From: Natrinema sp. CBA1119
Lineage (GTDB): Archaea; Halobacteriota; Halobacteria; Halobacteriales; Natrialbaceae
Assembly (NCBI RefSeq): GCF_002572525.1
Contig: NZ_PDBS01000001.1
Location: 1,922,001 to 1,986,000, forward strand
Direction: 5' to 3'
Length of the DNA: 64,000 bases
The notes below the pieces were generated by a model, which was given only the letters and a program-made list of their open reading frames with translations, ran no database searches and had not been told where the DNA came from. The position numbers and the translations under genes were made by a program. Positions 26,140 through 34,740 of this stretch are shown here, one piece after another (within the stretch, counting starts at the first letter, position 1; each line of letters starts with the position of its first letter).

Positions 26140-26985
26140 CTACTCGTAGCGCTTTTCGAGAAACCGTCGGACTAACCGTCCGACCTCCGATCGAAACTGG
26201 TCCATCTCGGCGGTTCCGTTCCCGCGATAGAGCCGGTCGTGCGCTTCGCGAACGATGTCCTCGAGGACGCGCTCGTGGAGCGTCTCGACGGTCACGGGTT
26301 GTTGGCGGTCCTCGAGTAGCCTCGCGATTTTCTCCATCCGTTGTCGCGTCGCGTACGTCGCGGCCAGCTCCGGAGCGGACGCGTCGACCGGAGTCGTCTC
26401 CTCGTTGTCTCGGTGCGCGGAATGGAGTAGTTTCGCCCGCTGTCCCCGTTTGTTCCGAATGATAACGCCTTCGGCGGGCCCGTCGTACCAGTTCGACTGC
26501 GGGACGGCGTACGACTCCGGATCGAAATCTCGCGTGTGCCGCTCGCGTTCGAAGACGTTCACGGGCCGGAGCCCGACCCGCTCGAAGATCCGTTCGGTCG
26601 TATCGGGCGGGTAAAACCCGCCGTTCTCGTCCGACCAGATATCGAACCCGAGGACCGACGGGGTGCGGTCCCACTCGTACTCGATCGCGTGCCGGTGCAT
26701 CGCCTCGCCGAAGAAGACGATCGACTCGACGTCGTCGACGGCGCGTCGAAGCGCGTCCCGGTCGAGCCGCTCCCGAACGTGGCGGACGGCGTGGTGGTAC
26801 GGTTCCGGAATCGCGTCCGGATCCGAAAACCACCGGTCTCGATCGCCGAAGCGGACGAGCCCCGACCGCTGCAACCGAAACCGAAAATTCGCCCCGTCGA
26901 CTTTCTCGAGGAGCCAGAGATGCCCGTCATCGAAGAGTTCGCGGGGCGCATTCTCGACGCGCGGGATGGATGGATATCGCTTCAA
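26140..26985 (-). CDS. RNA ligase family protein (nucleotidyltransferase)
   Basis: A 281-residue protein of the Rnl2-like RNA ligase superfamily. Motif I is EKVDGAN with the adenylated lysine at K28. Motif IIIa-like IVFFGEAM is near 90, motif IV is EGVIIRN near 172, and motif V is RAKLLH near 182. The C-terminal ~80 residues are helical and may place the RNA substrate. Such ligases join nicked RNA ends using ATP. No end-healing kinase or phosphatase is next to it. It is convergent with tfx, only 27 bp away. Confidence 0.82.
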   Translation of the reverse strand: MKRYPSIPRVENAPRELFDDGHLWLLEKVDGANFRFRLQRSGLVRFGDRDRWFSDPDAIPEPYHHAVRHVRERLDRDALRRAVDDVESIVFFGEAMHRHAIEYEWDRTPSVLGFDIWSDENGGFYPPDTTERIFERVGLRPVNVFERERHTRDFDPESYAVPQSNWYDGPAEGVIIRNKRGQRAKLLHSAHRDNEETTPVDASAPELAATYATRQRMEKIARLLEDRQQPVTVETLHERVLEDIVREAHDRLYRGNGTAEMDQFRSEVGRLVRRFLEKRYE

Positions 26986-27136
26986 CTGTGTCGTCCTCGA
27001 GGGGCTCCACCGTCTTCTATCTCCTGTTCACCTCCCCGGTCTCTTGGAACCGCTCACCGGGAGGATACCGTTCGTCGAGTCGCGATCTGCCGACTCGACG
27101 GAAAACGTCATACCTCCCGTGTCCGTGCGTACGGAT

Positions 27137-27511
27137 ATGAGTGCCGACGACAGAGTCACCGTCGAAGACGTGATGTCAACGCCCCTGGAGACGATCTCGA
27201 AGGACGCAACGGTAATGGAAGCAGCACAGCGGATGCGCGAGAAGGACATCAGCGCACTGGTCGTGGGGAACTCACCGCGAGCGATTATCAGCAGTACAGA
27301 CGTTCTCGATGCCGTCGCTGACGGCCGGAATATCACGGAGTTGCAGGTCGCCGACGTGATGACGACCGATGTCGAGACTGCCGCCCCGGACCTCTACATG
27401 GAGGAAATCGCCGCGATGATGACCACGTACGGTATCAAACACCTTCCGGTCGTCGACGACGACTACGTCGGGATGGTCTCCTCGACCGACGTCACCGCCC
27501 ACCTCTCGTAG
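27137..27511 (+). CDS. CBS-domain pair protein
   Basis: A 124-residue protein made of two CBS motifs (about 8-60 and 68-123), together one Bateman module: VEDVMSTPLETISKDATVMEAA and VADVMTTDVETAAPDL, each ending in a SSTDV segment. Such modules bind adenosine nucleotides or SAM and usually report energy state. With no fused effector domain it probably acts on a partner protein that cannot be named from here. The start MSADDRV follows a spacer of ~150 bp from the divergent RNA ligase gene. Confidence 0.92.
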   Translation: MSADDRVTVEDVMSTPLETISKDATVMEAAQRMREKDISALVVGNSPRAIISSTDVLDAVADGRNITELQVADVMTTDVETAAPDLYMEEIAAMMTTYGIKHLPVVDDDYVGMVSSTDVTAHLS

Positions 27512-27682
27512 TCGCGGTCGGCCGCTCGCTCTCGACGGACGCTCGCGGGTGTCGTGTGCGCGTCGATCACAGTGATTGCTCCGTCACCCGTGCTGGTCGG
27601 CCGACTATCGCTACCGACGGTGGCGTATCGGTTGCCTGCCGGCTCCCCGAGAGATTTGTACGCCCCGGTTGTCGGCACGGGT

Positions 27683-28468
27683 ATGGACTTCGAACTCGAC
27701 GGCAATTCGGCGCTGGTGACCGCCGCCTCGAGCGGCCTCGGCTTCGCGAGCGCACAGGCGCTCGCCGAGGAGGGCGCGAACGTCGCGATCTGTGGCCGGG
27801 ACGCGGACCGACTTGAGGACGCGCGCGACGAACTCGACGCGACGGGGACGGGCGACGTGCTCGCCGTCCGGGCCGACCTCACGGATCCCGACGACGTCTC
27901 CCGACTCGTCCGCGAGACGGTGGACGCGTTCGGGGGGCTTGATCACCTCGTCACCTCTTCGGGAGGCCCGCCGAGTACGACCTTCCTCGAGACCGATGAA
28001 CAGGACTGGTATCAGGCCTACGACCTGCTGGTGATGAGCGTCGTCTGGACGATCGAGGAGAGCCACGAGCACCTGCTCGAGTCCGAGTACGGAACGATCA
28101 CGTGCATCACCTCGCGAACAGTTCGAGAGGTCGCGGACGGCCTCCTGCTCTCGAACTCGGTCCGACGGGGCGTGATCGGTCTCGTCAAGACGATTTCACG
28201 GGAGTTCGCGCCCGAGATTCGAGCCAACGCGGTCCTGCCGGGGACGATCGAGACGGCCCGGATCGAGGAACTCGTCGAGTCCGGCATCGAGCGCGGCACC
28301 TACGACGACTACGAGGCGGGGCTGACCGAACTGGCGAGCGACATTCCGATGGACCGCCTTGGCGAGCCCAGAGAGCTCGGAGACGTCGTGGCCTTCCTCT
28401 CGAGTCCGCACGCGAGCTTCGTCAACGGGGTCGAGATCCCGATCGATGGCGGCCTGTTGCGGAGCTGA
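27683..28468 (+). CDS. Short-chain dehydrogenase/reductase lacking the YxxxK pair
   Basis: A 261-residue Rossmann-fold SDR. The cofactor motif is TAASSGLGFA near 14, CGRDADR suggests NADP preference, and the C-terminus IPIDGGLLRS is usual. The active site is altered: after ITSRTVREVADG the expected Tyr-x-x-x-Lys reads S-N-S-V-R, so Tyr is Ser and Lys is Arg. A SSGGPP segment replaces the common NAG. SDR clades with this pattern exist, so it may be a true enzyme with different chemistry or a binding protein. The start MDFELDGN is preferred over an upstream frame extension. Confidence 0.85.
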   Translation: MDFELDGNSALVTAASSGLGFASAQALAEEGANVAICGRDADRLEDARDELDATGTGDVLAVRADLTDPDDVSRLVRETVDAFGGLDHLVTSSGGPPSTTFLETDEQDWYQAYDLLVMSVVWTIEESHEHLLESEYGTITCITSRTVREVADGLLLSNSVRRGVIGLVKTISREFAPEIRANAVLPGTIETARIEELVESGIERGTYDDYEAGLTELASDIPMDRLGEPRELGDVVAFLSSPHASFVNGVEIPIDGGLLRS

Positions 28469-28510
28469 GGTGGTCACCACTGCAGCTTGACACGCCGTCT
28501 GGTTTCGAAT

Positions 28511-28520
28511 CGAAATATTC
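28511..28520 (+). promoter_or_regulatory. TATA-like site deciding a downstream GTG start
   Basis: CGAAATATTC lies 27-36 bp upstream of the GTG at 28547, so the membrane protein probably starts there rather than at the TTG at 28487. Confidence 0.4.
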
Positions 28521-28546
28521 TCGGTTCCCCTCGGCCGAGTCGGAGT

Positions 28547-29539
28547 GTGTACGGGCCGGCTCAGATCGCTGGATATCTCGCGTTGGTCGTGACGCCCGCC
28601 GCGTTGCTCTTCGGTGCCGTTCGTGCGCCGACCGACCCGCCGATTGGACTGCTGAGCGTCCAGTTCGGGGTCGTTCTCGCGGGAACCGTCGTCGCCGCGA
28701 TGGAGCGCCACCGTCTCTGGACGCTCGATACGGGTGGCTGGGAGTTCGATGCGACCGGATTCGATCGCACGGACGCCGTCGACGCGCTCGCGGTCCCGGC
28801 CGCGGCGGTGCTCACCTACGGGCTGAGCGTCCACGCCGATCTCGGTCCGGTTCTCGCGTCCGCGCTCGTCGGACTGATTGTCGGCCTCGGGTTCCCGCGG
28901 ATCGACGGCGCGGCCTACTGCGGGTCGTTCGTCGGGATGGCCTCGCCGGCGGTGTTTCCCTCGCTCGAGGGGGTCGCGCTGGCGGGACTCGTTTCCGGAC
29001 TCGCGTTCGTCGCGACGGCCGAATCGTTCGGCGGCTTCGGCGGCAAATACGGCACGCTCGCGCTCTTCGGCTGTCTCTCGGCGGTGTTCTTAACGGATGT
29101 CGACTACGCCGCCGGGCGCTCGCTCGAGTGGGGGCTCGCACCCGCGATCGGTGCCGTCGCCGTCGTCGCTGCGGTCGCGACCGTCTCGCTGCGCACTCGC
29201 GGCGGGATGAGTTCGGTGGTCTCTTCCGCTGCGGTGGGGGTCGTTGCCGGCGTCGGGTTCCCGCCGGTCCTGCCGGAACTGGGGCCGACGCTGGCCGCGG
29301 TCGCCTTCTGTGCCTCGTTCGTGGGAATGTCGAGCGCCGAACGGTTGGAAACCACGGGACAGGTCGCGGGTGCCGGCCTCGTCTGTGGACTCGTCTACCT
29401 CGCGGTCGCACCCGCCCTCGCCGGCGCGGGCGGCAAGCTGGGGACAACCGCGTTCGTCTCCTGTCTCGCACTCGCCGGCGCGCTGGAGCTGACGGCCGTC
29501 GCCCGCTCGAGCGTCGGTCGCTTCGCTGCGAGTCAGTGA
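28547..29539 (+). CDS. Membrane protein with internal duplication
   Basis: About 330 residues with roughly nine hydrophobic helices. Two halves match each other: YCGSFVGMAS ... GGKYGTLA (about 124-173) and FCASFVGMSS ... GGKLGTTA (about 254-305), each followed by a helix, indicating an old tandem duplication. The conserved Cys-x-Ser-Phe-Val-Gly-Met and Gly-Gly-Lys motifs could line a channel or active site. I do not recognise the family. The start is the GTG at 28547 (VYGPAQIAG) by promoter spacing; a TTG 60 bp upstream is possible. Confidence 0.62.
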   Translation: MYGPAQIAGYLALVVTPAALLFGAVRAPTDPPIGLLSVQFGVVLAGTVVAAMERHRLWTLDTGGWEFDATGFDRTDAVDALAVPAAAVLTYGLSVHADLGPVLASALVGLIVGLGFPRIDGAAYCGSFVGMASPAVFPSLEGVALAGLVSGLAFVATAESFGGFGGKYGTLALFGCLSAVFLTDVDYAAGRSLEWGLAPAIGAVAVVAAVATVSLRTRGGMSSVVSSAAVGVVAGVGFPPVLPELGPTLAAVAFCASFVGMSSAERLETTGQVAGAGLVCGLVYLAVAPALAGAGGKLGTTAFVSCLALAGALELTAVARSSVGRFAASQ

Positions 29540-29765
29540 ACGTGGTCTCCGGTTCCGCTCGGGTTCGGGATACCTCCATCGTCGCGCTCTGGCTCTCGGC
29601 GCTCGTCTACTTGAACGGCAGACGCCGGCACGTCGGCACCCCGTAACTGTCGTCACCGCGGCGGCGTGCGGGCGGACGAACCGATCGTCGTGGCTTTGCT
29701 CACGGTTCCCTTCGGTCACCGCTTGCTTTCCGAGTCCCTCACTCCGATCGCGTCTCGCTCCGCTC
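29540..29765. other. Spacer with GC-rich repeat debris
   Basis: No gene is seen. Around 29690-29764 the sequence CTCACGGTTCCCTTCGGTCACC recalls blocks of intergenic repeat family 3. It leads directly into the 82-bp palindromic element, making a gene-free gap of 307 bp in all. Confidence 0.5.
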
Positions 29766-29847
29766 ATACGGACTGCCGTCAGTCATTTGCGGCGCGACTG
29801 CGATCCGATCTGCGGGCGCGCCGGTACATCGTTACAGCAGTCCGTAT
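29766..29847. repeat. 82-bp palindromic element, family 2, copy A
   Basis: It begins ATACGGACTGC and ends with the exact reverse complement GCAGTCCGTAT. The reverse complement of the region at 42278-42359 matches it along its whole 82-bp length, so the two copies lie in opposite orientation. The last base is also the last base of the ubaA stop codon, so the element abuts that gene precisely. Confidence 0.85.
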
Positions 29848-30710
29848 CAGTCGGCCGAAATCTCGCAGGTGCCCTCGTAGGCCACGTCCGAGACCGATTC
29901 GATTTCGGGGTCGTCCCCACAGACCGGACACGCCGGGTTCGGCTGAACCGGGACCTCCTCGAAAGTCATGTCCATCGCGTCGTACAGCAGGAGGCGCCCC
30001 TCGAGCAGGTCGCCCTTCTCGAGCAGGTATTTGACGACCTCGGTCGCCTGGATGCAGCCCACGGTGCCGGGGAGGACGCCGAGGACGCCCGTGGTGGCGC
30101 AGTCCGGAACGGTCCCGGGTTCGGGCGCTTCGGGGAAGATACAGCGGTAACACGGCGGCGACGTTTCGTCTCCGTCCGCGTCGCCGCGGCCGTCGCCGCC
30201 GCGGTCGTTAGTGAAGGACGTGATCTGCCCTTCGAACCGGTAGATTGCGCCGTGAAACAGCGGCGTCTCGGTGAGGACGCAGTGGTCGTTGAGCAGGTAG
30301 CGGGTCGCGAAGTTGTCGCTGGCGTCGAGGACGACGTCGTACTCGGCGACCAGGGACCCGACGGTTGCGGCGGTAACGCGGGTTTCGTGGGTCTCGACGT
30401 CGATATCGGGGTTCAGTTGGTCGACGTAGTCGGCGGCGCTCTCGACCTTCGGCCGCCCGACGTCGGCGTCGCCGTGGACGATCTGTCGTTGCAGGTTCGA
30501 GCGCTCGACGACGTCGTCATCGACGATTCCCAGCCGACCGACGCCGGCCGCTGCGAGATACTGGATAGCCGGCGAGCCAAGTCCGCCGGCACCGACGATC
30601 AGGACGCTCCCCTCGAGCAGTCGCTGCTGGCCCTCGGGGCCGATCTCGTCCATGATGACGTGTCTCGAGTAACGATCGAGCTGGGTCGCGTCGAGGCGCA
30701 GGTCGCTCAT
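29847..30710 (-). CDS. ubaA: SAMP-activating E1 enzyme UbaA (ThiF/MoeB family)
   Basis: A 287-residue E1-like adenylyltransferase. The ATP site is GAGGLGS (40-46) with R15 and D64-type acidic residues (IVDDDVVERSNLQRQ). Zinc is bound by C187-x2-C190 and C261-x2-C264. C204 (PDCATTGV) corresponds to the catalytic cysteine. In Haloferax the single UbaA activates the ubiquitin-like SAMPs for protein conjugation and for sulfur transfer to molybdopterin and tRNA. Residues 170-186 are an acidic Gly/Asp loop. The start MSDLRLDATQ is chosen by family. No samp gene is next to it. Confidence 0.93.
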   Translation of the reverse strand: MSDLRLDATQLDRYSRHVIMDEIGPEGQQRLLEGSVLIVGAGGLGSPAIQYLAAAGVGRLGIVDDDVVERSNLQRQIVHGDADVGRPKVESAADYVDQLNPDIDVETHETRVTAATVGSLVAEYDVVLDASDNFATRYLLNDHCVLTETPLFHGAIYRFEGQITSFTNDRGGDGRGDADGDETSPPCYRCIFPEAPEPGTVPDCATTGVLGVLPGTVGCIQATEVVKYLLEKGDLLEGRLLLYDAMDMTFEEVPVQPNPACPVCGDDPEIESVSDVAYEGTCEISAD

Positions 30711-30979
30711 ACGGTACCGTTCGGCCGAGTGCGAGAAAAGGACGCGGGTCGAATGCTCCCGGACGGTCGGTTGCCAGGCAGTTCCGGAGCAATCGCGAAC
30801 CGCCCCGCGATTCCGCCGGGATATCGGTACAGCGGACCGTCTCATCCACCGGCACTGGCGGGCGGCTCACTCCGTCGTTTGGGGCGGCTAACCCCGTCTT
30901 CCGGGAGGCTGCTACTTCCGTCGTCGCTGCGACGACCCGTGGCCTCGCGGAGGTGGCAGGATCTTCACCGACCCAACGA

Positions 30980-30987
30980 TTTAATAG
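30980..30987 (+). promoter_or_regulatory. TATA box of the small zinc-finger gene
   Basis: TTTAATAG lies 23-30 bp before the ATG at 31010, fitting a leaderless transcript. Confidence 0.55.
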
Positions 30988-31009
30988 CGTGGTGTGCATT
31001 CACACACCT

Positions 31010-31195
31010 ATGGCAACCTCACCCAGTGATGCCGGTGACGACGTCATCGATCAATTCCTGTCCGATCGCGGTCACTCGGTCGAACAAGTAGGGTGGGATC
31101 ACGACTATAACAAGAAGCAGTGTCCGGACTGTGGCGGTCTCCACGATACGTCCGCCAGTTCCTGTACCGTCTGCGGGTGGGAACCCGCGACGTAA
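31010..31195 (+). CDS. Small zinc-finger protein (HVO_0416-like)
   Basis: A 61-residue protein. The first half is acidic (DDVIDQFLSDRGH). The second half has a four-cysteine zinc ribbon, CPDCGGLHD ... CTVCGW. It resembles the haloarchaeal HVO_0416 family (from memory). Such tiny CPxCG proteins are abundant in haloarchaea, and several affect motility, biofilm or metabolism through unknown partners. It sits upstream of a second tiny zinc protein and the helicase gene on the same strand. Confidence 0.72.
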   Translation: MATSPSDAGDDVIDQFLSDRGHSVEQVGWDHDYNKKQCPDCGGLHDTSASSCTVCGWEPAT

Positions 31196-31408
31196 GGGCC
31201 GGCGCTGTCGGAAATCAGCACCGTCGTACACGTTCTTCGGTTCGTCGCGTCCCGACGGGACCGCGTACGGTATCGTCGCAACTCGTCTCGGTCGGTGACG
31301 CGTCGAACGAACCGCGACGATCTTTGACCACGCCGCTTTCACGTTTTTATAATACCAATTCCGACACAATTATAACCTGTTGCCGGCCAAATCGTAGTGA
31401 GAAGAACT

Positions 31409-31567
31409 ATGCCGGAATGCCAGAACTGCGGTGCGTTCGTCACCGAACGATACGCCCGGGTGTTCACCCCGCGAGGCGTCGACGATCCGCGCGTCTGTCC
31501 GGACTGTCAGGACAAGATCCGCGACGGTGCCAACGTCCGAGACGCCCGCTCGCCGCGCGATCCATAA
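31409..31567 (+). CDS. Tiny zinc-finger protein (DUF7563-like)
   Basis: A 52-residue protein: MPECQNCGAFV, then RYARVFTPRGVDDPRVCPDCQDKIRDG. The two CxxC pairs are separated by about 20 residues, a typical zinc-binding hairpin. It matches the haloarchaeal DUF7563 pattern (from memory). The preceding 213-bp gap holds A/T-rich sequence with several possible TATA boxes. It ends 63 bp before the helicase gene. Confidence 0.75.
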   Translation: MPECQNCGAFVTERYARVFTPRGVDDPRVCPDCQDKIRDGANVRDARSPRDP

Positions 31568-31599
31568 CCGCTCGTTTCTGTCGAAGAAAACCCACGTCA

Positions 31600-31607
31600 C
31601 TTATAGG
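31600..31607 (+). promoter_or_regulatory. TATA box of the helicase gene
   Basis: CTTATAGG lies 24-31 bp before the ATG at 31631, again fitting a leaderless transcript that would also cover the M24-like gene. Confidence 0.5.
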
Positions 31608-31630
31608 TGTCGCGCTCTTGTTTGGCTACA

Positions 31631-33508
31631 ATGACTCCGACGGACACGACGGTTACCCGCCTGTTCGGTGGTCCGGGAAGCGGGAAAACGACCGCCCTTC
31701 TCGACCGCGTCGAAGATATCCTCGAGCAGGACGGCGTCACCTTTCGCGACATTCTCGTCGTCTCGTATACGCGAGCGGCGGCCCAAGAAATTCGAGAACG
31801 CCTCGCCGACCGCCTCGACGAGAGCCCGCGCGCCCTGCAGGGCAACGTCTGTACGATGCACGCGAAGGCCTACGAACTGCTCGATCTCTCCCGAGCCGAC
31901 GTTATCGGCGAATCCGACAAAGAGGACTTCTGCGATCAGTACGGTATCGATTACGAAGACGAGTACTCGGGCGCCGGCCGCCGGACCGCCCGGTCGACGA
32001 CGATCGGGAACAAGATCATCGCGACGAGCCAGTGGCTCCAGCGGACCAGCCGCGAGGTCTCGGACTGGTACGACGTCCCCTTCCAGTGGGACGACGAGGA
32101 GGTTCGACTCCCGCCCGAGATCGACGACAACGCCCAAGAGGGCAACAAGTACACCCCGACCTGGCCCAGCGACGACGACCGGATCGACATCCCCGAAGCG
32201 ATTCGCGCCTGGCGCACCTACAAGGGCGACGAAGGCAAGATCGGCTTCGCGGACATGCTCGAGCGAGTCGAGCAGCGCTCGCTGCTGCCCAGCGTCGACT
32301 ACCTGGTGATCGACGAGTTTCAGGACATCACCACGCTGCAGTACGATGTCTATCAGGAGTGGAAACCCCACATGAAGCAGGTCCTGATCGCCGGCGACGA
32401 CGATCAGGTCGTCTACTCCTGGCAGGGAGCCGATCCCGCGCTCCTGCTCGAGGAGGAGGTCGACGAGGACGTCATCCTGCCGAACTCCTACCGATTGCCG
32501 TCGAACGTCCTCAACGCGGTCAACAAGGAGATCCGCCACATCGATCAGCGTCAGGACAAGGACCTCAAGCCGCGGACGGAAGGCGGAGCCGTGGAGGCGA
32601 AAACGAACGCGTCGATGCTCGACGTGGTCCGGATGGTCCGCCGGGCGCTCGTCGAGGGCGACGGCACCATCATGGTGCTGTTCCGGGCGCGCTACCAGAT
32701 GTTCCAGTTCATCGACGAGTTTATCACCGAGGGCGTCCCCTTCACGTCGCTGACCGACCAGCGGATGTGGACCGACCGACTCACGGAGTACGTCTACGCG
32801 GTCGAGGCGCTCGACGCTGGCGAGGACGTCACCGGCCTGCAGGCCCGTCGACTCGCGGACATGCTGCAGGATTCGGCCTTCGGTACCAACGAACGCGACG
32901 CCCTCTTCGACGAAATCGATGAGCGTCAGGAAGAAGCCGGTATCGAGGACCTGGAGGAACTCATGATCCCCGCCGGGGTTATCGAAGACCACGCACCCTT
33001 CATGCCCGACCCGGCCTCCGCCTCGGACATGCTCCGGAAGGTCACGAACTTCCAGAAGAAGAGCGTCCGATCCTACTTCGCGATCGGCGAGTACCAGGGG
33101 ATGGACACCGATCGCGTCCGCGTCGGCACGATCCACTCCGCGAAGGGTCGCGAAGCCGACCACGTCTTCGTCGGCACCGACCTCACCGAGAAGGTCGTCG
33201 AGCAGATGGTCGCCACGGTCGACGACCCCACCGACATCCCCGGCTGCGAGGAGTTCACCAAGACCTCCTCGCCCGTTCCCGTCCTGACCGACAACGAACG
33301 CCGCGTCTTCTACGTCGGCATGTCTCGAGCCCGCGAGCGGCTCGTCCTTCTCGAGAACCTCGTCGACGGCGCGCCCACGCTGCCGATCGACGTCCTGCTC
33401 AAGAACCGGCTGACCGATTCGACCCTCGAGGAACTGATCGAACTGGCCCAGGAGCCGATGGACGAACCGGACGCGGAGGAACTCGAGGCCGAAGCCGAAG
33501 CGCCGTGA
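31631..33508 (+). CDS. UvrD/Rep-type superfamily 1 DNA helicase
   Basis: A 625-residue SF1A helicase. Motif I is GGPGSGKTTAL near 11, Ia is VVSYTRAAAQEI, II is VIDEFQD near 230, III is AGDDDQVVYSWQGA, and IV is LPNSYRLP. Motif V is VGTIHSAKGREADHVF and VI is YVGMSRARERL near 555. It lacks the UvrD C-terminal Tudor part and any nuclease domain. UvrD-type enzymes unwind DNA during repair or remove proteins from it. The start MTPTDTT is preferred over an upstream TTG/ATG. It overlaps the M24-like gene by 4 bp (GTGA). Confidence 0.92.
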   Translation: MTPTDTTVTRLFGGPGSGKTTALLDRVEDILEQDGVTFRDILVVSYTRAAAQEIRERLADRLDESPRALQGNVCTMHAKAYELLDLSRADVIGESDKEDFCDQYGIDYEDEYSGAGRRTARSTTIGNKIIATSQWLQRTSREVSDWYDVPFQWDDEEVRLPPEIDDNAQEGNKYTPTWPSDDDRIDIPEAIRAWRTYKGDEGKIGFADMLERVEQRSLLPSVDYLVIDEFQDITTLQYDVYQEWKPHMKQVLIAGDDDQVVYSWQGADPALLLEEEVDEDVILPNSYRLPSNVLNAVNKEIRHIDQRQDKDLKPRTEGGAVEAKTNASMLDVVRMVRRALVEGDGTIMVLFRARYQMFQFIDEFITEGVPFTSLTDQRMWTDRLTEYVYAVEALDAGEDVTGLQARRLADMLQDSAFGTNERDALFDEIDERQEEAGIEDLEELMIPAGVIEDHAPFMPDPASASDMLRKVTNFQKKSVRSYFAIGEYQGMDTDRVRVGTIHSAKGREADHVFVGTDLTEKVVEQMVATVDDPTDIPGCEEFTKTSSPVPVLTDNERRVFYVGMSRARERLVLLENLVDGAPTLPIDVLLKNRLTDSTLEELIELAQEPMDEPDAEELEAEAEAP

Positions 33509-34686
33509 CCGGTGGGAACGAACGCAGTCTCGAGCGCGACCGACCATCCGACCCCGCCGCCTCGAGCGCGACCATCGACCTCGCCCGCGAGCGACGTGAC
33601 CACGCGACAACCGTTCTCTCCGACACGCTCGAGCAGCGCGACGCGATCGCGTTCGTTCACGTCGGGACCGACCGCGATCCGGGGATTCAGTACATCTGTC
33701 CAACGCCAGCGGGCGGCGTCACCGCAGTCGCATATGACGGCGTCGAGCGCGAGTGGCTCGTCCGCTCGGCGGCCGACGGGGCCGGCGGTCATCCCGCCGA
33801 TCGCCTCGCCGCGACGCTCGCCGAGCGCGGGCTCGAGGGCGCGGTTCTCGCGCCGCCGCGAGTCCCACACGACGCCGCGCTCTACCTCGAGGGAGAGGAG
33901 TTCGAACTGGCGTCGACCGACGCGCTCGAGCGGGCGCGAGCAACGAAAACGGACGGCGAGCGCGAACGGATCGCGACAGCTCAGCGGGCGGCGAGCGCCG
34001 GGATTCGGCGAGCGGCGTCGGTGCTGGCCGACGCGACGGTGATCGACGGTCGACTCGCGACCGCTGCGAGCGCCGATGCAGGGTCCGAGCCCGAGTTGTT
34101 GACGCCCGATCGGCTGCGGATCGCCATCGACGAGGCCGTCGTCGGTTCGGGCGCGTTTCCGGACGGCAACACCGCGGTCAATCCGGACTCGAGCGCTGGA
34201 ACCGACGCGGAGTCGCTTCGGCCCGGCGAGCCGATCGTCCTCGAGACTGCACCGCGCGGGCCGGCCGGCTACTACGGCGGGCTGGTTCGGACGCTGGTCG
34301 TGGACGCCGACGGCGGCCGAGAGCGACGGGTTCACGTCGCCGTCACCCAGTCGTTTCGCTCGGCGCGGTCGATGCTGACCGCCGGTCCGGAGTCCGTCAC
34401 CGCCGTCGAAGCCGACCTCGAGGCGGAGGTACGTTCGTTCGGGTTCGGCGACGGCGACGCGATCGAGACGCGGGTTTCGGGCGTCGGGCTCGAGGCTCGC
34501 GAGCGGCCGATCGACGGGGGCGACTCGCTGGATGCCGGGACCGTCGCGCGACTCGACGTGGCCGCACGCGTCGACGACGACTGGCTTCGGATCGCCGACG
34601 TGCTGGCCGTGAATGCCGAGGGTGAGCGACCCGACTGGCTCGCGGCCCCGTCGCAGTCGCTCGAGCCGACCGCGTTGCTCGAGTGA
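33505..34686 (+). CDS. M24-like pita-bread protein without metal ligands
   Basis: A 393-residue protein with the two-domain layout of Xaa-Pro peptidases: an N-terminal creatinase-like domain (1-145) and a C-terminal pita-bread domain. All five expected metal ligands look replaced. The VDxG strand is IVLETAP, the SDITRT strand is GGLVRTL, the GHGIGLE strand is VSGVGLE, and the two late glutamates are not found (ARLDVA, IADVLAV). It is therefore probably a non-peptidase binding protein. The GTG start overlaps the helicase stop by 4 bp, suggesting the two work together. Confidence 0.75.
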   Translation: MTGGNERSLERDRPSDPAASSATIDLARERRDHATTVLSDTLEQRDAIAFVHVGTDRDPGIQYICPTPAGGVTAVAYDGVEREWLVRSAADGAGGHPADRLAATLAERGLEGAVLAPPRVPHDAALYLEGEEFELASTDALERARATKTDGERERIATAQRAASAGIRRAASVLADATVIDGRLATAASADAGSEPELLTPDRLRIAIDEAVVGSGAFPDGNTAVNPDSSAGTDAESLRPGEPIVLETAPRGPAGYYGGLVRTLVVDADGGRERRVHVAVTQSFRSARSMLTAGPESVTAVEADLEAEVRSFGFGDGDAIETRVSGVGLEARERPIDGGDSLDAGTVARLDVAARVDDDWLRIADVLAVNAEGERPDWLAAPSQSLEPTALLE

Positions 34687-34740
34687 GTCACACGGCGATG
34701 GTTCTCAGACTGGTGTTCGAGTACCGGTAGGGACCTCGGC

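Noticed and set aside
31601-33703. 700-codon minus-strand frame over the helicase gene
   Set aside because: It is opposite a gene with all SF1 motifs in order, and its sequence mirrors the codon bias of that gene.
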